Assembly (NCBI GenBank): GCA_023395735.1
Contig: JAEWYI010000006.1
Coordinates: 1 to 15,154, forward strand
Direction: 5' to 3'
DNA length: 15,154 nt
DNA from: Cyanobacteria bacterium OH_SFB_17
GTDB taxonomy: Bacteria > Cyanobacteriota > Vampirovibrionia > Gastranaerophilales > Gastranaerophilaceae
Below are positions 1 to 5,324 of the stretch, in pieces. Positions within the stretch are counted from its first letter, which is position 1. Each line of letters starts with the position of its first letter. Both the position numbers and the translations under genes were made by a program. A model generated the notes under the pieces. It ran no database searches. It was not told the origin of the DNA and saw only the letters and a list, made by a program, of their open reading frames with translations.

Positions 1-123
1 TAAATAACCTAAGCGGAAGTAGCTCAGTTGCCAGTGAGGTCGCCTCACCCAGTTAGATTAAACTCTACCAACTGAGAAACAGAAGCCAAAACTAAATAAC
101 CTTAAGCGGAAGTAGCTCAGTTG
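1..123 (+). repeat. Direct repeat covering the tRNA-Gly 5' end (copies 1-30 and 93-123)
   Basis: The 30 bases at 1-30 recur at 93-123 with a single extra T. Each copy holds about 12 bases of upstream leader followed by the first 18 bases of the tRNA (acceptor strand, D-stem and start of the D-loop). The left copy starts at the window edge, so the repeat may extend further left. The copies are separated by 62 bases. This is seen directly in the sequence. Confidence 0.9.
13..30 (+). pseudogene. tRNA-Gly 5' fragment, broken in the D-loop
   Basis: Bases 13-30 match the first 18 bases of the intact tRNA at 106-123 exactly, then diverge in the D-loop. What follows is not a tRNA body. It holds a 6-bp hairpin (GTGAGG at 34-39, CCTCAC at 43-48) and then CAACTGAG at 69-76, the reverse complement of CTCAGTTG at 23-30. 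The fragment could therefore fold as an 8-bp stem enclosing the small hairpin. It lacks the anticodon arm, T-arm and 3' acceptor strand, so it cannot be a working tRNA. Whether it is transcribed is unknown. Confidence 0.75.
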
Positions 124-178
124 GTAGAGCGTCTGCCTTCCAAGCAGAATGTCGCGAGTTCGAGTCTCGTCTTCCGCT
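106..178 (+). tRNA. tRNA-Gly (anticodon UCC)
   Basis: The full cloverleaf can be drawn by eye. The acceptor stem is GCGGAAG (106-112) with CTTCCGC (171-177), all seven pairs matched. The D-arm is GCTC/GAGC (115-118/127-130). The anticodon stem is TCTGC/GCAGA (132-136/144-148) around the loop CTTCCAA, with TCC at 139-141. The T-arm is GCGAG/CTCGT (154-158/166-170) around TTCGAGT. The anticodon UCC reads glycine GGA and, by wobble, other GGN codons. The discriminator base is T at 178 and no CCA is encoded, so CCA must be added after transcription. A run of T follows immediately (178-183). No convincing promoter is visible just upstream, so it may be transcribed from outside the window. Confidence 0.96.
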
Positions 179-345
179 TTTTTAGTGCAATTTTTTCTAA
201 ATTATTTGAACGAGTCTCTCACTGGCAAGTTGTCTCTGTCGGAGACAACTTACGGAGTTCAATCGATAAATCGACATCCTGATCCGTAGTGCTCGTGCCG
301 CTCGCACACGGCTCAAGCGAGTCTCGTCTTCCGCTTTTTTAGTGC
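161..345 (+). repeat. 28-bp direct repeat of the tRNA-Gly 3' end and T-run (161-188 and 318-345)
   Basis: Bases 161-188 and 318-345 are identical. Each starts inside the T-loop, runs to the end of the acceptor strand, and continues through the T-run into AGTGC. The second copy is a 3' tRNA fragment with no 5' partner. A duplicated tRNA 3' end, with the break in the T-loop, is the pattern left when a tyrosine-recombinase element integrates in a tRNA gene. Here only 129 bp separate the copies and no integrase is present, so at most this is a remnant. A shorter partial match (CGAGTCTC) lies at 211-218. Confidence 0.9.
189..317. other. Hairpin-rich spacer downstream of tRNA-Gly, unknown function
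   Basis: This stretch has no credible gene. It contains a perfect 10-bp inverted repeat (AAGTTGTCTC at 227-236 and GAGACAACTT at 242-251, loop TGTCG). Next comes TACGGA at 251-256 pairing with TCCGTA at 283-288 around a small TCGA/TCGA stem (263-274). Last is GTGC/GCAC at 295-307. None is followed by a T-run. CTCACTGGC at 218-226 is the reverse complement of GCCAGTGAG at 30-38, on the other side of the tRNA. The base composition is more GC-rich than the surroundings. It could be a small structured RNA or a scrambled insertion remnant. I cannot tell which. Confidence 0.5.
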
Positions 346-495
346 TATTTTTTAAAAATTTAGAAGTTAAGAAGCTAAGAAGTTTGACAGTTATGCAGAT
401 TAGAAAATAGCCCACACAAGTACATTTGTTATGACTACTGCAATTGTGATGCAAAGAATTGCACTTTGTTTTGCTAACCAAGTTTCGGCAGCCTC
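346..495. other. Intergenic stretch, no feature seen
   Basis: This is AT-rich sequence between the tRNA-fragment region and the mscS promoter. An open frame on the minus strand runs through it, but the frame continues across the tRNA gene and has no domain, so it was not called. A TTGACA at 384-389 has no properly spaced -10 box. Confidence 0.5.
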
Positions 496-524
496 TTTAC
501 TCTTTATTTGGTTTAATTTATAAT
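496..524 (+). promoter_or_regulatory. Sigma70-type promoter of the mscS-like gene
   Basis: TTTACT at 496-501 and a perfect TATAAT at 519-524 are separated by 17 bp. The expected transcription start is near 531, which is where the ribosome binding site GGAGGT begins. The 5' leader would be only about 10 bases long. Confidence 0.65.
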
Positions 525-540
525 CCATTTGGAGGTAATC

Positions 541-1077
541 ATGATTAACAAGTTCTTTTCTTCTAACATCACTGAAGCCATAATTGTTTTAGTTACGGTT
601 TTTATTCTTTTTAAAATTATTGATATTTTCAACCGAAATTTCAAAAACAAAATTGCTTTAAAACACGACGATACAACTATTTTAGCCTTTATACCAATCA
701 TTGACAAACTTTTAAAAATAACAATCGTTTTTCTCGCGATTGCAACTGTACTTCAAAGCCATGGCTATTCTATTACTTCTCTTATTGCAGGTTTTGGCAT
801 TACAGGCTTAGCTGTAGGTTTTGGAGCAAAAGAAACCATTGCTAACGTCTTTGGCTCATTTTCACTATTGGCGGACAAAGCTTACAAAATAGGTGATTAC
901 ATTGTTATCAATCAAACAGTCAATTCTTTGGACGTTGAAGGAAAAGTTGAAGACATAAATCTGCGCTCCACAAAAATAAGATGCAATGACGGCGGACTCA
1001 TCATTGTTCCAAACAACATTGTTGCAAACGGGGTTGTGAAAAATATTTCGTTGAAAACAGGTTTAAATGAAAATTAA
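541..1077 (+). CDS. Small-conductance mechanosensitive (MscS-type) channel, short form
   Basis: This is a 178-residue inner-membrane protein of the MscS family, which releases solutes when membrane tension rises. Hydrophobic segments lie at about 12-30 and 57-75. The pore helix region is at about 79-110 and has the glycine/alanine-rich pattern GFGITGLAVGFGAKETIAN typical of MscS TM3. The beta-domain signature follows: G-D-Y-I, then GKVEDINLRSTKIRCNDGG and the conserved I-V-P-N-N. The protein ends shortly after this, so the C-terminal alpha/beta vestibule domain of the about 286-residue E. coli MscS is largely missing. The stop is in frame and overlaps rlmH by 11 bases, so this is probably a natural short form. 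ATG 541 is preferred over TTG 529 because GGAGGT at 531-536 lies just upstream of it and the promoter predicts transcription starting after 529. Confidence 0.88.
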   Translation: MINKFFSSNITEAIIVLVTVFILFKIIDIFNRNFKNKIALKHDDTTILAFIPIIDKLLKITIVFLAIATVLQSHGYSITSLIAGFGITGLAVGFGAKETIANVFGSFSLLADKAYKIGDYIVINQTVNSLDVEGKVEDINLRSTKIRCNDGGLIIVPNNIVANGVVKNISLKTGLNEN

Positions 1078-1537
1078 AATCATAGCATTGGGAAAAATTA
1101 AAGAAAAGTTTTTAAAAGACGGGATAGATGAATTTCTGAAACGTTTAACGCCTTATGCAAACATAGACATAATAGAGATTTCTCCGATTGAAATAAAAGA
1201 CGAAAACCTTACAGAAAAAATTCTGCAGCAAGAAGGCGAAAAAATTCTTGCACTGATTAAACCGACCGACTTTGTAATAACACTAGAAATAGGCGGAAAA
1301 AACTTAACCTCTGAAGAATTTTCTAAAAAAATAGAAGAAATCGGACTTTTAGGTTATGGCGAAATTGTTTTTGTAATAGGCTCTTCATGCGGAATCTCAA
1401 AAAGCGTCTCTTCTAGAGCAAATTTCAAGTTAAGTCTATCTAAAATGACTTTTCTACACCAATTTGCAAGACTGCTTTTAGTCGAGCAGATTTATAGAGC
1501 GTTTAAAATTTCTCGCGGAGAAACTTATCACAAATAG
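1067..1537 (+). CDS. rlmH: 23S rRNA pseudouridine-1915 N3-methyltransferase RlmH
   Basis: This is a 156-residue SPOUT-class methyltransferase, the usual length for RlmH. By family it uses S-adenosylmethionine to methylate N3 of pseudouridine 1915 in helix 69 of 23S rRNA on assembled ribosomes. The N-terminus MKIKIIALGKIKE is typical. The glycine-rich cofactor loop is VFVIGSSCGISKSV (about 101-114). The C-terminal knot carries LSLSKMTFLHQFARLLLVEQIYRAFKISRGETYHK, which matches the classical family ending (H-Q, L-x-E-Q-I-Y-R-A, Y-H-K). The loop reads GSSCG where many members have GG or GP near this point, a small variation. It overlaps the upstream mscS gene by 11 bases, so the two are probably cotranscribed and translationally coupled. 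Its stop lies 1 base from the end of the convergent gene on the other strand. Confidence 0.97.
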   Translation: MKIKIIALGKIKEKFLKDGIDEFLKRLTPYANIDIIEISPIEIKDENLTEKILQQEGEKILALIKPTDFVITLEIGGKNLTSEEFSKKIEEIGLLGYGEIVFVIGSSCGISKSVSSRANFKLSLSKMTFLHQFARLLLVEQIYRAFKISRGETYHK

Positions 1538-1538
1538 A

Positions 1539-2108
1539 TTAAAACTGAACTGTTCTATAAATTGTGTAATACCGATACGGTCCGTAATAGACAATTATTG
1601 AAACATAATATTCATCTAAATCCTCGACCATAATGTATGATTGAACAGCCGGTTTTCTCTTTGCTGACTTAAAGTGTTTACCGATAAAACCATAAAAATG
1701 CTTTCCGACTTTTTGAGTAAAAGTCATTTTTTGCTTTGGAAGATGTGTTTCATAAAAATCTACTGGAACAATTTCTTTTTTATAAACCGGAACTGTATAC
1801 TTGACTCTGCCATTTTCTTTAAATAAAAGATAATTCTCTCCTTTATTTTCAACTGGAGTCAACAAATAGTAGCCCGGAACAATTGTAATTTTCTTGAAAT
1901 ATATTGGCGAATTGAGCCTAAATAAAGGATAGATGGAATAAGAAGCATTTTTGTTGTCATAATATTGCCCCGGATCTATTCCGTGAACGTATGAAAATTT
2001 TGGCATCTCAAGATTGGTATAAGTGCTTACGTAATCGAAATCTGCGGCAAAACTTTTTGCCGAAAACGCCAGAATTATAAAAAATAACAACCACAATATT
2101 TTCTTCAT
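1539..2108 (-). CDS. Unknown tyrosine-rich exported protein, last gene of the macAB cluster
   Basis: I do not recognise this 189-residue protein. It starts with a clear signal peptide (MKKILWLLFFIILAFSAKSFAA), so it is predicted to leave the cytoplasm. The mature part is predicted to be beta-rich and has very many tyrosines, densest at the C-terminus (EYYVSIIVYYGPYRYYTIYR). A basic patch KSAKRKPA lies in the middle. No lipobox cysteine, no transmembrane segment after the signal and no catalytic motif are visible. The gene starts 39 bases after the MacB-type permease stop, in the same direction and with AGGA upstream of the ATG, so it probably belongs to the export operon. A role as an accessory or substrate of the pump is inference from position only. 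Its 3' end faces rlmH with a 1-base gap. Confidence 0.8.
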   Translation of the reverse strand: MKKILWLLFFIILAFSAKSFAADFDYVSTYTNLEMPKFSYVHGIDPGQYYDNKNASYSIYPLFRLNSPIYFKKITIVPGYYLLTPVENKGENYLLFKENGRVKYTVPVYKKEIVPVDFYETHLPKQKMTFTQKVGKHFYGFIGKHFKSAKRKPAVQSYIMVEDLDEYYVSIIVYYGPYRYYTIYRTVQF

Positions 2109-2147
2109 ACTTAATATCCTAACAATAATTTTTTAAAAATCAAGAAC

Positions 2148-3377
2148 TTATTCATATCTCAGAGCATCTATCGGATTAAGCAAAGAGGCTTTATAAGCGG
2201 GATAAAAACCGAAACCGATTCCTACCAAGCCAGAAAAACCAAACGACATAATTATTGACATCGGAGAAATCATAATTTTTAAATCAGTAAAAGCACCTAC
2301 CAAATACGAACCGCACACCCCGACTAAAACGCCAATTAAACCGCCAATCAAAGAAAGAAGCAAAGCCTCTATCAAAAATTGCATCCTGATATTTTGTGCC
2401 TTTGCACCAATCGCCATTCTTATTCCGATTTCTTTTGTTCTCTCCGTAACAGAAACAAGCATTATATTCATAATCCCTATTCCGCCAACCAAAAGAGATA
2501 CAGATGCGATAGAGCCCAATAAAATTGTCATAGTCGCTGTTGCAGCTTGAATAGTTTCTAACATTTGAGTGAAATTTCTCACCTTAAAATCATCGTCGTC
2601 ATTTTTCCCGATATTGTGCCTGTCCCTTAAAAGAAATTCTATCTCCTCTTGAGCAGAATCAAGCATCTCTGAGCTTTTTGCCTGAACATTTATAAATCTG
2701 ACAACCCCTGGAAAATCCGTTCCGAAAAGTTTTTTTTGTGCAGTTGTTATCGGAATTAAAATAGTATCATCTCTATCTTGCCCCATCCCTGATTGACCTT
2801 TGGATGTTAAAATCCCAACCACCTTAAACGGCATACCACCGACCCTTATAGTTTTTCCGATTGGGTCCAAATCGCCAAAAAGATTAGTCACAACCGTTGA
2901 ACCTAAAACTGCCACCTTAGCTGAATTTTTAACATCTTCATCAAGAAGCGCTCTGCCTGAGTCGATTTCCCACGCATTGACTGCAAGATACCCCGGAGTA
3001 ACACCAGCAACAGAAGTCGACCAGTTTTGGTTAGAAAATGTTGTTTGTTTTGATTCTGACACAACAGGAGCAACTTCCAATACAGAAGGGCATTTTGCCA
3101 AAATGGCCTCGGAATCTTTTATTGTTAAAGTTGGCTGAGAGCCAGAGCCTCCACGGATACCGCCTGTTTTAGAAGAACCTGACATTACCATAAGCAGATT
3201 TGATCCGACTGACTCAATTTCTTTTGCAACACGTGTTTTAGCGCCTTCTCCGACAGAAAGCATTATGATTACTGCGCTTACTCCGATAATTATACCCAAA
3301 CTAGTTAAAATAGAGCGCATTTTGTTAATCTTTAGCGATCTTAGTGCAATTTTAAATGTAGAATTAAAATCTATCAT
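2148..3377 (-). CDS. MacB-type ABC transporter permease (FtsX/MacB_PCD family)
   Basis: This 409-residue inner-membrane protein corresponds to the membrane half of MacB. The first helix is at about 20-43 (SILTSLGIIIGVSAVIIMLSVG, followed by EGAK). A large periplasmic MacB_PCD domain follows at about 45-275, with the family sequence V-A-P-V-V and D-P-I-G-K-T-I-R-V. The C-terminal FtsX domain has three helices in about 280-400. It includes the coupling region VTERTKEIGIRMAIGAK and ends with YPAYKASLLNPIDALRYE, as in MacB. In E. coli MacB this part is fused to the ATPase, while here it is a separate gene. Its ATG overlaps the ATPase stop in an ATGA (3374-3377), so translation is probably coupled. 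Known MacB dimers drive a MacA-TolC conduit by mechanotransmission and export macrolides, peptides or heme-type compounds. The substrate here is unknown. Confidence 0.93.
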   Translation of the reverse strand: MIDFNSTFKIALRSLKINKMRSILTSLGIIIGVSAVIIMLSVGEGAKTRVAKEIESVGSNLLMVMSGSSKTGGIRGGSGSQPTLTIKDSEAILAKCPSVLEVAPVVSESKQTTFSNQNWSTSVAGVTPGYLAVNAWEIDSGRALLDEDVKNSAKVAVLGSTVVTNLFGDLDPIGKTIRVGGMPFKVVGILTSKGQSGMGQDRDDTILIPITTAQKKLFGTDFPGVVRFINVQAKSSEMLDSAQEEIEFLLRDRHNIGKNDDDDFKVRNFTQMLETIQAATATMTILLGSIASVSLLVGGIGIMNIMLVSVTERTKEIGIRMAIGAKAQNIRMQFLIEALLLSLIGGLIGVLVGVCGSYLVGAFTDLKIMISPMSIIMSFGFSGLVGIGFGFYPAYKASLLNPIDALRYE

Positions 3378-4060
3378 GCTTTTCTCTCATCACTTATAAT
3401 TTTACCGTCTTTGAATCTGACAACTCTTTTTGCATACTCCGCAATATCAGGTTCATGAGTTACCAAAACAATTGTTTTTCCTTTTTCTTTATTCAATTTA
3501 ACAAAAAATTCCATAACTTCCACGCTAGTTTTAGTATCCAAGTTCCCCGTCGGCTCATCTGCCAAAATTATCGGCGCGTCGTTTACAATTGCTCTTGCAA
3601 TCGCTACTCTTTGCTGCTGGCCGCCAGACATTTGGTTTGATGTATGATGGGCTCTATTTTCAAGCCCGACTATCTTTAGAGCTTCATAAGCCCTTTTTGA
3701 CCTTTCCACAGAGCCTATACCTTTATATATCATTGGCATTTCAACATTTTCCAACGCTGTCGTCCTTGAAATAAGATTGAACCCCTGAAAAACAAATCCC
3801 AGTTTTTCGTTTCTAATCTCAGCCAACTCGTCAGAGGAAAGCTTCATCACATCAACCCCATCAAGAAAATAACTCCCCGATGTTGGTTTATCAAGACAAC
3901 CAAGCATGTTCATAAACGTCGATTTACCAGAACCCGAAGCTCCCATTATAGCAACAAATTCACCATTATCAATACAAAGAGAAACATCATCTAACGCCCT
4001 GAAGCTGGAATCTCCCGTTTGATAAGTTTTTATTAAATTGTTTATCTCTATTAATTTCAT
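3374..4060 (-). CDS. MacB/LolD-type ABC transporter ATP-binding protein
   Basis: This 228-residue ABC ATPase powers the neighbouring permease. All motifs are intact: Walker A GASGSGKST (40-48), Q-loop glutamine 92, signature SGGQQQR (145-151), Walker B ILADE (165-169) followed by P-T-G-N-L-D, and switch histidine 202 in V-T-H-E. The sequence style (FVFQGFNLI, MSGGQQQRVAIARA, ADEPTGNLD) is that of the MacB/LolD/FtsE group. ATG 4060 is preferred over TTG 4069 because the conserved M-x-x-I-E-I-x-N-L start fits it. The ribosome binding site is weak (TTGAG upstream), so translation may depend on the upstream macA message. A perfect hairpin lies 24 to 54 bases upstream of this start. The stop overlaps the permease start by 4 bases. 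Confidence 0.94.
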   Translation of the reverse strand: MKLIEINNLIKTYQTGDSSFRALDDVSLCIDNGEFVAIMGASGSGKSTFMNMLGCLDKPTSGSYFLDGVDVMKLSSDELAEIRNEKLGFVFQGFNLISRTTALENVEMPMIYKGIGSVERSKRAYEALKIVGLENRAHHTSNQMSGGQQQRVAIARAIVNDAPIILADEPTGNLDTKTSVEVMEFFVKLNKEKGKTIVLVTHEPDIAEYAKRVVRFKDGKIISDERKA

Positions 4061-4083
4061 AATGCTCAATCTTTATTTTTTCA

Positions 4084-4114
4084 ATAAGGCGCCAAGCGAA
4101 GCTTGGCGCCTTAT
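4084..4114. repeat. Perfect 14-bp inverted repeat between macA and the ATPase gene
   Basis: ATAAGGCGCCAAGC at 4084-4097 and GCTTGGCGCCTTAT at 4101-4114 pair perfectly around a 3-base loop (GAA on plus, TTC in the minus-strand transcript). It sits in the 60-base gap between the macA stop and the ATPase start, inside the operon. No T-run follows on either strand, so it is not a standard intrinsic terminator. A very stable stem here could protect the upstream message from 3' decay, mark a processing site or reduce readthrough. Those roles are inference. Confidence 0.9.
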
Positions 4115-4120
4115 CATACC

Positions 4121-5290
4121 TTACAACATACCTGGCGGTTTTGGTGCATTTGATTTTTTCTTGGAAGAATCTTGAACACTTCCGACTATCACATCTTCAC
4201 CTTCTTGAATTTCTTGAGTAATAATTTCTGTATAATCACTATCCGTGATACCTGTTTTTATTTTTACTCTGACCGGTTTATTGTCTCTCAAAAGCCAAAT
4301 ACCTTGTTCTTTAAATTTTTTACCGCCAGTAATTTCTATAGGTGTAAATCTCATTGCTGCATTATCAACACAAAGAGCATCTTCTTTTCTACTTGTAATA
4401 ATAGAAACATTTGCGCTCATTCCTGGTTTTAAGATTCCGTTGTCATTGTTCACAGTTACTACAACAGTGTAAGTAACAACGTTTGATGTAGTTGTGGAAT
4501 CCAACCTTACCTGAGAAACTTTCCCGTTAAATATTTCGTTTGGATAACCGTCAAGAGTGTATTCAACGCTTTGCCCTTGTTTAACTTTACCAATATCGGC
4601 TTCAGAAACACTGACATCAATCTGCATCTTTGTTAAATCTTGAGCTACCAAAAACAATGTAGGAGTCTGGAAGCTCGCCGCAACTGTTTGACCGACATCA
4701 ACCTCCCTTGATACAACCACACCGTCAACAGGGGAAATAATTCTTGTATATTTTAAGTTTGTAAGATTATTTCTCAAAGTTGCTGAATACTGAGCTATAC
4801 TTGCTTTCATAGCATTAACATTTGCCACTTCTGCTTTATAATTAGCTTCTGCCAAATCAAGTTCATCTTTGGAAACATATCTTTTCTTATAAAGATTTTT
4901 ATATCTTAGATAATTTGCTTTATCATAAACGAGCATACTTCTTGCTTTTTCGTAATTAGCTTTTGCAGAATTTAATTGCCCCTGAGCCTGATCTACTTGA
5001 GCTTGAAATAAAGAAGTGTCAATTTGCGCCAAAATTTGACCTTTTTTTACCTTTGAATTGTAATCAACATAAATTTCTTTTATTATTCCTGAAACCTGAG
5101 TACCAATACTGACGGTGTTTACAGGATTAATTGTCCCTGAAGCTTCGACAACTTCTGTAATCGTTCTTTTTTCAACTTTTGAAAGCTCATACTTAGGAGA
5201 CTTATCCGCTTTAAAAAATGCAGATATTATAAAAATCAAAGAAACTACTACAACCGCGAAAGTAATAATATATCTTTTTTTTAAGTTCAT
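4121..5290 (-). CDS. MacA-like periplasmic adaptor (HlyD/RND membrane-fusion protein)
   Basis: This 389-residue adaptor should link the MacB-type transporter to the TolC-like channel across the periplasm. An N-terminal membrane anchor lies at about 9-26. The first half of the lipoyl domain is at about 57-91 (S-I-G-T-Q-V-S-G-I-I, V-K-K-G-Q-I-L-A-Q-I-D). A helical hairpin spans about 95-180 and is rich in Q, A, K and Y. The second lipoyl half is at about 181-205 (ISPVDGVVVSREVDVGQTV). Beta-barrel and membrane-proximal domains follow, ending in a lysine/proline-rich tail (SSKKKSNAPKPPGML). The length and order match MacA (about 371 residues in E. coli). The ATG is preceded by AAAAAGGGGG with good spacing. 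It lies 34 bases after the tolC-like stop and upstream of the ATPase gene, so all are probably cotranscribed. Confidence 0.93.
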   Translation of the reverse strand: MNLKKRYIITFAVVVVSLIFIISAFFKADKSPKYELSKVEKRTITEVVEASGTINPVNTVSIGTQVSGIIKEIYVDYNSKVKKGQILAQIDTSLFQAQVDQAQGQLNSAKANYEKARSMLVYDKANYLRYKNLYKKRYVSKDELDLAEANYKAEVANVNAMKASIAQYSATLRNNLTNLKYTRIISPVDGVVVSREVDVGQTVAASFQTPTLFLVAQDLTKMQIDVSVSEADIGKVKQGQSVEYTLDGYPNEIFNGKVSQVRLDSTTTSNVVTYTVVVTVNNDNGILKPGMSANVSIITSRKEDALCVDNAAMRFTPIEITGGKKFKEQGIWLLRDNKPVRVKIKTGITDSDYTEIITQEIQEGEDVIVGSVQDSSKKKSNAPKPPGML

Positions 5291-5324
5291 TGATGCCCCC
5301 TTTTTATTTATAGAAAGCTCTTTT

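Noticed and set aside
384..389. Perfect TTGACA before the mscS-like gene
   Set aside because: No -10 box lies 16-18 bp downstream. The pair at 496-524 is a better promoter.
197..481. 94-residue minus-strand open frame downstream of the tRNA
   Set aside because: It crosses the tRNA-fragment repeat and hairpin spacer, has a cysteine-rich nonsense-like composition, no ribosome binding site and no recognisable domain.
2800..3138. 112-residue plus-strand open frame inside the MacB-type permease gene
   Set aside because: It is antisense to well-conserved permease sequence and has no independent support.
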